64,000 nt of DNA from Bemisia tabaci. Its lineage: Eukaryota > Arthropoda > Insecta > Hemiptera > Aleyrodidae. Every line of letters begins with the position of its first letter. Positions within the stretch are counted from its first letter, which is position 1. The stretch covers positions 20,109,883 to 20,173,882 of the forward strand of contig NC_092802.1 in the NCBI RefSeq assembly GCF_918797505.1, given 5' to 3'. This document shows, in pieces, positions 32,051 through 44,091 of this stretch. A program made the translations under genes and the position numbers. The notes below the pieces were generated by a model. It saw nothing but the letters and a program-made list of their open reading frames with translations. It was not told where the DNA came from and searched no databases.

Positions 32051-32985
32051 GAGAAAAACCCTTTTTTTGGAAATTGCTTGACGGCTATATCAGAAAAGTT
32101 GCCTCTCGTAATTTAAACGGATCTATGTTCTTTCTTTTTCGGAAATTCTAACTCCTTTCGGTGGCACTCAAAGTTTCGAATTTTACGAAAAAAAATCACG
32201 TTTTTTCACCTAAAAAACGGGCTAGCGCCGATTTGTTTCAACTTTACGTCTTACAAATGGCTTATATCCGCATGATTTCGACCGCCAACTTCATTTATGA
32301 CCATTGCAATGTTGCCAGAAATACGTGAATTAGAAAATGTTTCAGTGCTGCCGCATCGCACGTTTGTAAAATTTGCGATCTCGCGATAATTGAGATTTTT
32401 AACGATTTGATGATTTTTTTAGGGACGAAGCAGTCACGCTAGAGCCCCGAAAATTTGATATGATAGCCTCCTAACACACTATTTTTGACATAAATTGAAC
32501 ATTCTTCCGTGAAAGCCTAGATGCGCAAGTATTTTGTAAAAATTCGGAAACTTGACCGGGAACGCTGTTTACGCGCAAATTATAGAATACATTTCAGCGA
32601 GTTGACTGACTTTTCAAGGTTGGAGGGAATATTTCTATCGTCGTAAAAACGCATGATAGTTGACTTCTTATATACTTCTTTTGATAAAAATTACACATTT
32701 AAGCGTACAGGACGCGGAAGTATTTTCTAAAAATTCGAAAAATGGACCGAAAACTCTGTCTGTAAGCAAAAATATACTTCGGCGAAAATTGATTATTTTC
32801 TTAAATTTCGGAGAAATATTGCCAGCTTCGCATGAGCCGCAGGTAGTCGACGTCTTAATAACTGGAAGGAATTAGAATTTCGGAAAATAAAAAACACGGG
32901 TGCGTTTATATTACGAGAGGCAACTTTTCTGATAAAGCCGTCAAGTGATTTCGAAAAAAAGTGTTTTTTGCTCCATCCTAAGGGG
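32051..32985. repeat. Large inverted repeat (about 0.93 kb)
   Basis: Left TTGACGGCTATATCAGAAAA and GTTGCCTCTCGTAATTTAAA are mirrored at 32880-32955 (ACGAGAGGCAACTTTTCTGA, TAAAGCCGTCAAG). The interior contains two diverged direct copies around 32490-32620 and 32690-32800. Confidence 0.65.
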
Positions 32986-33153
32986 TAAGAGGAACCAAAA
33001 TACAAATATTGCCTTTCATTCAAATGAGGCCATTTTCGGCTTTTTGCGAACTATTTTGACTGAACTCCAACGCAGTAAAAGTGAGGGCGCTTGGATGCCT
33101 CCATTATTGCCTCCTCCACTCCTCCAGTGAATTTCAAAATACTGCCTTCAAGT

Positions 33154-33424
33154 CTGCGCGCGGTGCTAAGGAAAAACGCCATGTGAACATTCTAAAGTTG
33201 CCGAATTTTCCTAAATTTTTTCCTAAAAAATAAAACATGTATTTTTAAAGAAAGTTGTGCGTATTTTTCCTCAAAGTTTTCCGACTTATTAGATTAAAAT
33301 GGGAACAAACTTGTCTGAAAAATTGGAATAAAAATAGTCAGAATTTTCTAGTGAATTCGTTGGTTATAAAAGAAAATATGGCAACGCCTGTAGGCTCATA
33401 CGGCGTTTTTCCTTAGCACGGCAG
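33154..33424. mobile_element. CTGCCGTGCTAAGG MITE, with AAGT duplication
   Basis: Foldback whose left end carries GGTGCTAAGGAAAAACGCC and whose right end is GGCGTTTTTCCTTAGCAC, followed by GGCAG. Flanked by AAGT on both sides (33150-33153, 33425-33428). The family has further copies at 42047, 42557, 47643, 48134 (fragment), 48478 (fragment), 52600 (fragment), 53128 and 56151. Confidence 0.85.
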
Positions 33425-33618
33425 AAGTGAAGTCTTTGTCGGCTTTTTGCAAAATAGATGAAGATACAATAAGAGCATTAACTCGACGCGTTTGGACGCC
33501 ACCATCTAGTCGGAGAATCATGTTTTGATTTGTTTCTATGCGATAAATGACGACTAGAGAAAATCTTGTCAAAGCGTCATGGGCCGTGCAGCTGACGGTC
33601 CCAAAAGATCTCATTCTC

Positions 33619-33881
33619 AATTGGACCGCGTTAAACAGAAAGGAACCAAGCCACATCAGCTATTGCCAAATTTAATCGGGCAATTTACTTTTTTACATGA
33701 AAACGGTTGTGCAGATTTTCGTGCAAATTTCAGTGAAAATTCTCCATGGTGCGAAGCAAATTCCTTAAAACTTTCAAAGAAATCCGAACAAAAACGTTCT
33801 CTCGTAAAAAAATTAATTGCCCAGTTAAACTTGGCAATAGCTGATGTGGCTTGGTTCCTTTCTGTTAAACTCGGTCCAATT
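33619..33881. mobile_element. Foldback MITE (AATTGGACC ends)
   Basis: 263 bp with arms near-identical over about 50 bases, for example AGGAACCAAGCCACATCAGC and its exact inverse GCTGATGTGGCTTGGTTCCT. High arm identity suggests it is young. Confidence 0.8.
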
Positions 33882-34330
33882 CGTCACCCTTTTCTCCCTT
33901 CCTGCTCGGCGAATTGGAGCACCAAAAAAATCCATGAAATTTCTCAGTTCGCGTTCGATTTCAACTTCCTTAGTAAATTTACATTATGCTAAAAAAAAAA
34001 TAAATTACAATGAACTAAATTTATTCGTGATATGTTGATATGTAACGGAAATAGCGTTCAGCAAGTTGTAAATGCAGCAGGGATCTTAGTGTACCGTAGA
34101 ATCATGTATTTTCATTAGTTTGACCACCATTCTGCTCAAAATTTTACCGTGAATCCAAAAATGTAAACTGTAATAACATTTGTGGAATAATAAAAAAAAA
34201 TTGTATTCTTGCTATCTTTAAATTTTGAGGGTCAGATTTAGGTAGGCGAGAGACGAAAGGACAGAATCTCGGTATCGGGGGTTGCTGATTCGCCAAAGGG
34301 CTGAAGAACCCATGTCATCGCACCGCTTTG
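33882..34330. other. Spacer
   Basis: AT-rich; nothing recognised. Confidence 0.3.
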
Positions 34331-34334
34331 GCAG

Positions 34335-34606
34335 GTTTATGACATAGAGTACATAGAGCGCTGGCGCCATGTTCTGCTCGACGAGTTCCGAGCCCGTTGT
34401 GCGGGGTCACTTTTTCGATACATATTCGATCCAAAATGGCGGGGTGGAATATGGCCGGGTCCCCGAGTATCGCATACAATCGATTATGTATGGAAAAAGG
34501 GTCCCGGCGCCGCACAGGAATCTCCGAATTCGGGACCTGGAAAATGCTTAAAAGTGGCGCCAGCTCTCCCACTTGCATTACGACTCTATGTACTCTATGG
34601 TTTATG
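34335..34606. repeat. Inverted-repeat element with ATAGAGTACATAGAG ends
   Basis: Left TTTATGACATAGAGTACATA and right inverse (TATGTACTCTATGGTTTATG). GCGCTGGCGCCA / TGGCGCCAGC is mirrored inside. The open frames across it arise from GC-rich unique sequence and are not called genes. Confidence 0.6.
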
Positions 34607-36896
34607 GTACACGGGCTGCGACTTTCTCAGACAGAGTCCGAGTTTGACCTTAGGACGACGGGAACTCAACGACAACCCTCGGGAACTTATGGTCGGAGGG
34701 GGGTGGTTTGGCTTTGAGAGCATCCCAGGATAAGGAGGCTGAAAAATTTGACAACTATGCGAGCATCTGGAAGTCAGGAGCTTTTAGCGGAATCAAGCGT
34801 CGTCGAAATCGGCCCGGTAGAACTCCAGAAATAAGCGTTACAAAGAAATCCCAACCATTTTATTTATATAAAGATAGATAGATAGATAGGTAGAATATTT
34901 AAGTTTTTGGGATGTTTACAATAATTCATGTTCTGTTTTTAAAAAGTAAATGATCCAAGGGATAAGAAAATTGATCTACTCCTACTTAACAATAATGGAT
35001 ATACTTGGAATCGGAATATTCAGCATAATGGAAATTAAATCGAGTGCAAATAGCTGCACCAGCATAGAAGGATAAAAAAAAGAAGTTCCAATGCAGCCGC
35101 TCCGGAAGGCGCACCAGTCAATGATTTTTTTCTCTTGGTTATTTTTACCTGAATATCGTTTCAACACTTAACTGGCTGATTTCCCATTGGAGTTAGGTTT
35201 GGATTGTTCAAGCAACTGAACTACGTAACGTTGCAGTACAGCTGATAGTGTGATAATCAATTGAAGATGCATAAATTTGAAGTTTTTTGTATCATTTTTA
35301 CTGGTATGACCTGTAGGGGATTCTGACTACACTGAATATAGGACCATTGAAGCTAAATCTCCATGAGGCATGCAGTCAAGGTTTTGACTTTGAACAACTA
35401 ATAGGTAACATTTTCTAAGAAACACATCCGCATATTAATGAGCACCTTTACGTAAGTAAAATGTTTGTATAATGCAGTATTTGAATGGTTTTCTAAGGGA
35501 GCAACGACAAAAAGATACAGTTGAGAGAAGCAAATTATCTCCTAACAAAGAGTTTAATAAAATCCCTCGCGAGAAATTAGGAGTACCTTGCTATGTTGTA
35601 GAATTCTAAGCCCTTAAAATTTTGGAGATCTGGGGCGTGCTGTTCTGGAGTTACCACTAGAACGAGATTAAGAAAGATATACGAAGATGCGACTCTTTTT
35701 TGCTGTCATGCACCTCGATCGCCTTTTTACTCTAAAAATTAGGTAGCCGAGCAGCACAGTGTTGCGCAAATGATGAAATAAAATTGCGACATACTATTGC
35801 AATAAAATTGCAATTTTTTTTACCACCATTCTTACGACCCTCAACTAACGAGCACACTCCTTCTTTCCCACCCGTCTCTCATTCATGTTACCATAAATAC
35901 GTTCTTTTTGAAGTTTCTAAAATTTTATAAATGATGGCTATGTTTCCTAACGTGCGGATAAAAACAAATTAAACAACAAGCGGGAAAGCTCTAATATATG
36001 GGTATTAGAGAAGCGCTCATCGGTCAGGGGAAGTTTAAAGAGTTACAGCTTTAATTTGCTTCATATTACGGGTACGTGTATGTTGAAATATGCGATAGTA
36101 AAATTAAATAGTTCTCAACAAAGTAATAATAAAAACATCTAAACTAACACTTTGTCCCCCCCCCCCAAAAAAAAAAGAAATATATATCCAAGCTCCTTAA
36201 GAAAAGATAATTATCCATTACTCCGGGATTGAATTTTTTGTACTGAAAAAATCATTGATTCCTCATAAAAATAGAAAAAATTATCATGGCTCCTAAAAGA
36301 ATATAATTTGAACCTACACATAACCTAAAATAAAAATAATCCTCCACTTCATACCTCGATCCGAGAGAGTATTACCATTTGAATCCTTTCAATACAGAAG
36401 AGATGCTTTGTTTACATGAGGGTAAAACAACGTCAGGGAAAACCTAAAACTGATGAACCAATCAGAGAGCGACGAGGGGATGGCAATACTCTCCAGTGTA
36501 CCTAGGAATAGGACTCAGCTGCTTTCTATGTAGGTGCGTTTTTATAAGTTCCCGAGGAATATGAGCACTGTTGAGTGAAAGAACTTGCATCGTGAAAATT
36601 TCAACTTTTAATTTTGAGAAAAGCGCATTACTGTTAAAACAGTAAATTGAAGAAAAACGATTATCATCATCCGTGGTATCATATCAGAAGCATCAAATAA
36701 AGGTATTAGAGATTAATCTATTCGAAATATTTGAGGCCCCTATCTGCTATCTCATCGATGAGCTGGTGCACCATTTGAACGTTTTGCCACTAGTATTTCT
36801 AGAATCCTAGAGGCAAGTTGAAATCGAAAACCGCTCCCTATTGGCTGAGCGCTTTGTGGGTCTTTTTAAAATCATTTCTTGTTTGGCAATACTGCC
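34607..36896. other. Long featureless AT-rich interval
   Basis: Only minor signals: a short relative of the 25.6-26.0 kb repeat at 34745-34850, a GATA run near 34872, poly-C/poly-A near 36158, and a weak inverted match (GAGAGTATT.CCAT) at 36372/36483. No gene supported. Confidence 0.4.
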
Positions 36897-37492
36897 GTCA
36901 TAGCAAAGAGAGCAGCAAGTGACACATTTTTGAAATTGAGCTTCCTTCAAAATTCGTCTAATCTCTTTTATATAAAATCACTGAAATAGCTAAAACACCA
37001 AAATTCATCTTAATTTTTTAAAAACTAGGCATATGAGAAAACTGTAAGTGCGCAAAAAATGACGTAGTTTCAGACAAGATAGCAGTAAGTGACATTATTC
37101 CTCCAGGGAGCCAATGAAAACTGTGCTTTCAAGGCAAGTGCTGCCTGCTGCCCTCCTCTGCCAATTGCTAACCTGCATGAAAATGTGTTTGTTGTGTGTC
37201 CAAAACGCAGCCATGAAAGCATGCAGAAAATAGCACTTACACTTACGGCTGTCTTGCCTGACAATAGCCGAGCATGGAAATAAAAAATACCCTTTTTATG
37301 CGTAATTGAAATAAAATTAGTCAATTTTTAATCATCCAAACGCTCTCTAGGAGTCTTTCGGATGATTATAGTGGCAATTTGACAAAGGACGAATAAGGCT
37401 TCTTTCAATAAAATTTTCCGGTCAGACGCTTCTGAGCCCGTTTTCTCCCAACTTTTTTTTTTAGCACTTACTGCTATCTTCGCTATCACAAT
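36897..37492. mobile_element. TIR element R, copy 1
   Basis: Starts GTCATAGCAAAGAGAGCAGC and ends in the near-inverse GCTATCTTCGCTATCAC. It is co-linear with 49095-50206 over blocks such as CCTTCAAAATTCGT, GTCCAAAACGCA, TACGGCTGTCTTGCCT and TTCGGATGATTA. It lacks the element A insertion found in the second copy, so it serves as the empty site. No coding capacity. Confidence 0.7.
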
Positions 37493-39793
37493 AGCATACG
37501 GATCTGCAAAAAAGATAAAACGTTTCTGAAAACGCCAGAGATTCGATGGTAAGGAATGGAATGAATGGGAAGAAGATATTCACGGGAAAAGTGGAATCCT
37601 CACCATAAATTTCAGCAAAAAATTTCATCGAAGTTTTGTCGGAAGTTAATAGTAAAAAAACTAAATTCAATCATGTCAAAAATTCTATTGAGATCTTGTT
37701 TATATACACGGGTTTTACAGTAGGTTTTTTTTGGAGGGGGGGGGGGGGGCACGACCCACGAGCAGGGAAAAATGGTGCAACCAATTAGCATGTGACACAG
37801 TTTTTTCTGTACTGGTAGAAACAAGGTGTAGCAACACTCTCCTTTCTAGCGTCGTTTTTTTGAACAATCTATTCTCAAAGTAAAATCATTTGTCAAGGAT
37901 TTGAGTCTTTCCTCTTGTAAATTAAAGCAATATTTTTAGAGAACATGCGGCAAGAAAAAATACGTTATTTTTCCGGCAAGTACATTGCACTGCACTACAC
38001 TTCCTTCAGAAAACAAAAATCGAAATTCCGTTGTATAATAAATCCTAACAAGTGCCAAACTTGAAAATTTTGCCCAGAACGGAAGTTTTTTATTTCCATT
38101 TATTGTATACTCCCATATTTTGGGCCTTTTAGGTTTTTCCCCGATCGTTTTCAAAATTCATTTCAAAGAAAACCTAAAATAAAAATGGTCGCTAAACCTT
38201 GTGTTTTTTATTTTATATTCTGAAAGTACCAGGAGAGTAGAGTACGTGGCGTATTTTTCGAGCCAAAATCCAGGACAAGCCCGCTTTCAAAAATCCCAAA
38301 GACTCGAAAGAATTTCCAACCCGCTGCAATGGCGGGAAAATGATGGAATTGTTTTACTATTGCAGCCAAATCGCTATCTCCTCTCATGTTATGCTGATGT
38401 TTTTTGAAATAAAACGTATTTCAACGTGCAATTGTTGTTTGTTAACTATAAATATTATGAATGAGATTCAAATTTTTTTTTATTTTGAAGATGTAGTTTC
38501 GACTTTCTTATTGTTCTCATATACGAGGAGTAGAAAGACATCTGACGAGAGTCGTAGAAACCCGCGCTCGCATCTGATTGGTGCCCGTTGACATCATGGC
38601 GCAAAATCGGGGAGTTTTAAGTTGGCGGAAAAGTTGCGCTTTTTGAACCGCTAATTTTCGGTTTCTAAGTTACTTTTCGCGTTTTTAATGTGCGCATTGT
38701 GTCCTACGCGTCAGTTTCCTTCGGAAAAGTATATTTTGCAAGTAAAATGTTTTTCATGGTTTAGTGACGCATTAAGGGGGGCGTACTTTTGAAAATTTTC
38801 TGGGTAAAGACACCGAGACCCCCCTCCCACGATGGACCTTCAATCCATTTTTTGAGAGGCCCGCTCCCCGGAGAATTTGATGCTGACGTTGGAAATTGAT
38901 TTATTGTATGCGGTTGTATTTTTCCTCTCAATTTAACTTCGTAGGTTACTTTAGAACTGGAAATTTTTTGTATAACCCGTTACCGCTGGAGGCGTACTTT
39001 CAGTATTACGCCTGTTCTGAGGTACTTTTGTTTTAATTATTTTATTCATTTATTCATTAATCTATCCTTCTTATTCATTTTTTTTTAAATAACTGGCGAT
39101 TCCTTAATTTCTTCTCATTTAAGTCAGCAGAGTCTGAGAGCGGACACACAAACCTACTTTGCTTCGTATAGGTAAACAGTGATTCAAAATACGAAATAAT
39201 GAGAAACGTTTAAGTAAACATGCATTACAACTAAAAAGTATGTTTGTATGATGAAGGGCAATCTTTAAATCAGATTTCTATGAAAGTAACTACGCCTATG
39301 CGTGGATTGAGAGGTGCGCGCCGAAATAGACGGAGCTATTCCGCTCTTGACGCCGCAGTATCGGGTGGCGTGGGGTGCGAACTGGTGGCACACTCGCGCG
39401 GATCGGAGGAAGAACTATAAGGGTGTGGAATCGGTCAGATTGCATGACCAACGACAGAAAAGTTGGAAAGGCAATTTAACCTGCCGGCCAGTTAGGCAAC
39501 ACAACTAACTTAGCGACCCTTATTCGACCTTTCTTTAGCAAGAATATCTGAAGTATTCTTCCAGAAGGAGTTGATTCGCTGCGCCGACCCTAATTAAAGC
39601 GGAACCGACCCTCATCAAAGCGGAACTAATCCGGGTCTCGCGGCCATCCCGGGTTGGAGCGTAGCATGTGCTGAGAACTCCCCAAGAATGTTTGAAGAGA
39701 CAGAAAAATACGGTTCTTCAAGAATTCTGGATTTTTTAAGAAACCTCCAAGTATTCTCCCAGAAACAGAAAAAGGAATCAAATTGTTTCCAGG
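37493..39793. other. Mostly unique interval
   Basis: A poly-G run at about 37737-37749 and small open frames without motifs. Near the gap (39540-39790) some short words recur (CGACCCT...AAAGCGGAAC twice). No gene or clear element seen. Confidence 0.35.
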
Positions 39794-40293
39794 NNNNNNN
39801 NNNNNNNNNNNNNNNNNNNNNNNNNNNNNNNNNNNNNNNNNNNNNNNNNNNNNNNNNNNNNNNNNNNNNNNNNNNNNNNNNNNNNNNNNNNNNNNNNNNN
39901 NNNNNNNNNNNNNNNNNNNNNNNNNNNNNNNNNNNNNNNNNNNNNNNNNNNNNNNNNNNNNNNNNNNNNNNNNNNNNNNNNNNNNNNNNNNNNNNNNNNN
40001 NNNNNNNNNNNNNNNNNNNNNNNNNNNNNNNNNNNNNNNNNNNNNNNNNNNNNNNNNNNNNNNNNNNNNNNNNNNNNNNNNNNNNNNNNNNNNNNNNNNN
40101 NNNNNNNNNNNNNNNNNNNNNNNNNNNNNNNNNNNNNNNNNNNNNNNNNNNNNNNNNNNNNNNNNNNNNNNNNNNNNNNNNNNNNNNNNNNNNNNNNNNN
40201 NNNNNNNNNNNNNNNNNNNNNNNNNNNNNNNNNNNNNNNNNNNNNNNNNNNNNNNNNNNNNNNNNNNNNNNNNNNNNNNNNNNNNNNNNNNNN
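39794..40293. other. Assembly gap (500 N)
   Basis: Exactly 500 undetermined bases, the size of a standard placeholder. The true distance and content are unknown. Confidence 0.98.
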
Positions 40294-40973
40294 GCACCAA
40301 GTTGAAATCGATACACCATGTTTGATGACGGAGAGTTAAGCGTTTAAAAATTTCCGAGTTGGTGTGTTTTCGTTCTCACCGACTTTCAGATACTGATTTT
40401 TCATAGTCTGCCCTAAAAAATGTATATTTTTTGACCTGAATAACGCTTGAATATTTATATAACTTGTTGGTACAAGGTATACTGAACCGAAAAAAGGAAA
40501 CGCGCAAAATCGGATGGTCACCCGTTTCCCTTGAAATGGCCAAGAATTGGTATTTCCAATGAAATACTTCGATTTTTCCCTTTTCCCGTCGCTGTTTCGA
40601 GCACTTCCGATTGCAATTTCGAAATTTCCTTTTGCGTGCAGATGCTTTTATCCATAAGTGTTACTAAACCGTAAAAAAGTCAGGATCGAAAAAAACCCGG
40701 GTTGGTGTGTTTTCGAACTCACTGATTCGAATATTTTTATGACTGCAGGGCTACTCTACGTTCTTGTTCACCATAGATCCAAAATAAGCAGTTCGTTGAC
40801 TAAAATTCTCATCCATGTGTTTGAATCACCTCGATTTCACACAGGCTCGTCAACTCGTGGTATATATGCATGCTCGAGGCGCCGTCTCGACTTTCCGGCG
40901 CACGGTGGGGCAAGTAAATAGGGGAAGCCAGACATGACGTGGAATAACTGTAAAAGCTTATTATCATCGTTAA
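40294..40973. other. Spacer with one direct repeat
   Basis: GAGTTGGTGTGTTTTCG near 40357 recurs as GGGTTGGTGTGTTTTCG near 40700, each followed by a CTCAC-GA context. No gene seen. Confidence 0.4.
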
Positions 40974-41238
40974 GATGATTCGATGGACGCCATATTTTGT
41001 GTCAGAACGGCATGCTATGTATCGCATCAATTGGTTCCATTTTTTCAGCTACTCGTCATTTTTCTCCAATTTTGAGATCGCAATTCTGTTGTCAGGAGAC
41101 TTAAGCACTCACTTACCATTTTTAACAAAGAAATTCAACGTAATAAAGGCGTGGTTTTTTTCGAGAGAAAATATCGCATTCGAGTGCAGTTTCGATATCA
41201 GTATCGAATGCGATGTTTTCTCTCTAAAAAAAACCACG
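40974..41238. mobile_element. Foldback element B (copy 2), right half missing
   Basis: Preceded by TTAA (40970-40973) and starts GATGATTCGATGGACGCC. It carries the left arm and the central hairpin, then ends abruptly at ACCACG. It provides the empty site that proves the element C insertion in copy 1. Confidence 0.8.
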
Positions 41239-41321
41239 TCTCATGCTACCCTGCCCCCTCCTCCTAAGAACGTTACGTAAAACTTGAACAAAGCACAAAA
41301 ATATAGCCCGAATATGCGAAT

Positions 41322-41424
41322 AAAGAGGAGATTTAATTAAAATATGGGTAAACAAGGCTAAAAGATAAGCCTTGTTAATATTTTTTAGCCTTGTTTACCC
41401 ATATTTTAATTAAATCTCCTCTTT
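41322..41424. repeat. Perfect 42-bp inverted repeat with 19-bp spacer
   Basis: Arms AAAGAGGAGATTTAATTAAA... and its exact inverse match without a mismatch over 42 bases. The spacer itself contains AAGCCTTGTT, echoing the arm's AACAAGGCT. Confidence 0.9.
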
Positions 41425-41822
41425 TTTCGTAAAACTTGATTGGTCCCATTGTGCGACGTGCGTACTCTTCGAGGCGAAAGCTGGATAATTAGGGGCGACA
41501 CGTGAGAAAAATGTAAGGCGCGGGCGGGCGAGGTCCCTTACGGTGGTTTTTACGAGGTACTCGGCCCTTTATGGAAGGAACCCATCACGTTATTAGCCTC
41601 CCCAGGGCTCGGCCTGCCCCTTGTCCGCTCATAATCCCTTTTATGGCGTGCTTCGCTCGACAACGTCCGAGCGCGCGGCGTCTCACCGTGGCTTTTAAGG
41701 GCCCATCAAAAAATCAACTTATTAGCCCGCGAATTTCGTGTCGTCGACTCGTCGTCCCCACGTCGAGCTCGCTGCGTTCCGCCGATGATCCTTGCCCGAC
41801 TCTAAAGACGTATGGCATATGA
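41425..41822. other. GC-richer unique stretch
   Basis: CpG-containing sequence (GGCGCGGGCGGGCGAGG near 41517; GTCGTCGACTCGTCGTCC near 41740). No gene or repeat typed. Confidence 0.3.
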
Positions 41823-42046
41823 CAGTGCTCCTATGCCATGTTCGTCAAAAGTTCCGGGATTCGGAACTTTTCTGTTTCAATTTCTCCCACCCTGTGACCG
41901 TCAGATGTTCCGGAATTCGTTTCAGATTTTTTCAAAAGTTCCGGAAAATGCACAAGATCCGGAAAATTTCGGGAATTTCAAAAGTTCCGGAATTTTGTAC
42001 TAGTTCCGGGAAATGGGAGCAGTGGCATATGCGAGGAGGACCAGGG

Positions 42047-42299
42047 CTGCCGTGCTAAGGAAAAACCCCGTATGAACCTTCAGCCGTTGCCAAATTTTCT
42101 TTGATTAATCACGGAATTTCGAGAAAATTTGTAAATATTTTTCCTCCAATTTTTCACATAATTTTGTTCGTAATTTCACCTGAAGTTCCTGAAAATTTCA
42201 AGAAAAAATATTCATATATTTCTTCAGAATTTAATATTTTCGGAGAGGAAATTTGGCAATTCTCGAATGTTCATACGGCGTTTTTCCTTAGCACGTCAG
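42047..42299. mobile_element. CTGCCGTGCTAAGG MITE inside tandem unit 1
   Basis: Ends CTGCCGTGCTAAGGAAAAAC and near-inverse; flanking 4-mers do not match, as expected if the right flank was replaced by the tandem duplication junction. Confidence 0.75.
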
Positions 42300-42556
42300 T
42301 GCAGTGCTCCCATTCTATGTCCGTCAAAAGTTCCGGGATTCGGAACTTTTCTGTTTCAATTTCTCCCACTCTGTGATCGTCAGAAGTTCCGAAATTCTTT
42401 TCAGATTTTTTCAAAAGTTCCGGTAAATGCACAAGATCCGGAACATTTCGGGAATTTCAAAAGTTCCGGGCAAAATTCAGGGAAATTTCAAAAGCTCCGA
42501 AATTTGGTACTAGTTCCGGGAAATGGGAGTAGTGGCATATGCGAGGAAGACCAGGG

Positions 42557-42785
42557 CTGCCGTGCTAAGGAAAACCCCCGTATGAATATTCGAATGTTGC
42601 CAAATTTCTTATCAGAAAATACTTATTTTTTAGGAAAGTTATAACTATTTTTCTCCGATTTTCCAGATAATTTTCTTCGCAATTTCCCATGGAGCTCCTG
42701 AAAACTTTAAGGAAAAGTGTTCATAACTTTCCTCAAGAATAAATATTTTCTGATAGGAAATTTGGCAACATTCGAATGCATATAC
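42557..42785. mobile_element. CTGCCGTGCTAAGG MITE, right end truncated
   Basis: The left end is intact. The right arm runs to about TTCGAATGCATATACGGA, where it passes into the hairpin MITE at 42784-42899 through a shared TACGGAAC-like word. Confidence 0.65.
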
Positions 42786-42899
42786 GGAACTATTTCATTA
42801 TGACGTGAGCTTTGTTATGCATATATTCTTATGGGTCTCAGGGCTCATGTCTTAATGCACATAGTTCCGTTTGGCAGAAATACGTCCATTTGTCCTGTA
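42784..42899. mobile_element. Hairpin MITE with GAGCCCT core, fused copy
   Basis: ACGGAACTAT / ATAGTTCCGT arms, core GACGTGAGC ... GGGCTCATGTC, and end ATACGTCCATTTGTCC, matching 25821-25955 in the opposite sense. The left tip is missing. Confidence 0.65.
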
Positions 42900-43449
42900 G
42901 AAATGAGACTAGCGTGCGGCGACTGACAATGCGCGGGGGCGGGGTCCCAGCTCCAGGCTTCCCCCAAAATTTAGATTTAAAATTTACCTCATAGAAACCG
43001 GAAGTTACAGGTACATTTTTTAATTCATCATGACTTTGATCAAGATTTTTTCAGATGTTTCGTTTTGCTCAGCGGAACTTTGATTCAAAATTCCCAGAGC
43101 AGTCTTGGACCAGAACATACATGTCTTACTTGACAACAGAAGTGAAAGTCCTATTGCGTTAGAGTCACCGTTCCAATTTGGCAATTTTCCGGGCGCTGCT
43201 AAAACAATTTGATCGTTTTGCGGGAAAGAATTAGGATATAAGGTTAGAGCAGCGACATGCCTGAAGCGGTAACGCAGTTGTCTTGTTGCTCATGAAAAAG
43301 ATAAGTATTTCTCAGAATGACTTTTTGCAATTTATCGAAGGAAACAGAAGCAAAAATCTGAAAGGTTATATCTTGAGCTGCTGGTCATTGATTCAGAAAC
43401 ATCCCTCATCTTGGATTTGCGATTGCAAACCGTTGCCGATAGTAAAATC
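42900..43449. other. Unique spacer
   Basis: Nothing recognised. Confidence 0.3.
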
Positions 43450-43600
43450 CACGTTGCATTGCATGGGTATTTAATGCGCGATGTTTTGCGATGTATCGAT
43501 TGATATGTCATTTAAACCCGTGAAAAAAGATCGATAAGCAAGGTGTTCGCAACGAACACCTTAATAATCGATTCCGCGGTTAAATTAGCTTACAATAGTG
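43450..43600. mobile_element. Degraded copy of the 533-697 hAT-like MITE
   Basis: Retains ATCGATTGATATGTCATTTAA, AAGGTGTTCGCAACGAACAC and the central palindrome; the outer CAGTGG tips are lost or diverged. Confidence 0.6.
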
Positions 43601-43965
43601 ATTAAAGTAGCATTTTTTTGTTGCAAAATCTACGTTGAAAACGTTGCAGTCGCTTTTTTTCAGCAATTGAATTGTTAAATCAGTAATTTAATTTTTGCCG
43701 TGAATCTCTGGTGAACTGCGGGTTTGCTAAGGGTGGAGTTAAAGAAGGTTGGCAACACTGGGGGCGTAGAGAGTGGGCTCACGGTGAGGAATGTGTCAGT
43801 CACAGGCGCGGTGTCAGAGGCTCGTGAATTCCCCGCATGTCGAACATCGCGAGGTAAAGCCATGTTGCCAAATGACTCCTCAAAGCTCAATTCTTACGCA
43901 AAGTTCCCACAGAGCCGAACTGGAAAAACTAAGATTGGATCTTCCAACCGGATACACCGAAAAAA
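43601..43965. other. Unique spacer
   Basis: Short open frames on both strands around 43724-43978 without motifs; no gene called. Confidence 0.3.
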
Positions 43966-44078
43966 AGAGGTGCTGTAGTAACATCTTGGATGTAAAAAAA
44001 ATGTGCGACAACTCCTGGATGTTGTCATTACCACTCAGGGTGTTAAAGTAACATCCTAGGATGTTACTTTCAGTGCTC
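43966..44078. mobile_element. Small palindromic element with CACCGAAAAAAA / TTTCAGTG ends
   Basis: About 113 bp with repeated GTAACATCCT / AGGATGTTAC words. Termini are like the CACTGAAAA group. Confidence 0.5.
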
Positions 44079-44091
44079 TACTTCAGTAGAT

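Larger units (their letters stand above)
41823..42786. repeat. Tandem duplication (about 479-bp period) of an AGTTCCGG block plus MITE
   Basis: Each unit starts CAGTGCTCC, has about 220 bp studded with AGTTCCGG/AGATCCGG words, then GGCATATGCGAGGA, GACCAGGG and a CTGCCGTGC MITE. Unit 1 is 41823-42301 and unit 2 starts at 42302. The MITE was present before the duplication. Unit 2's MITE is truncated at its right end by another element. Confidence 0.8.

Noticed and set aside
36372..36495. Foldback MITE around GAGAGTATT
   Set aside because: Only about 14 bases match between the arms, too little in this AT-rich sequence.
39615..40325. Long open frames across the gap
   Set aside because: They consist mostly of undetermined bases.
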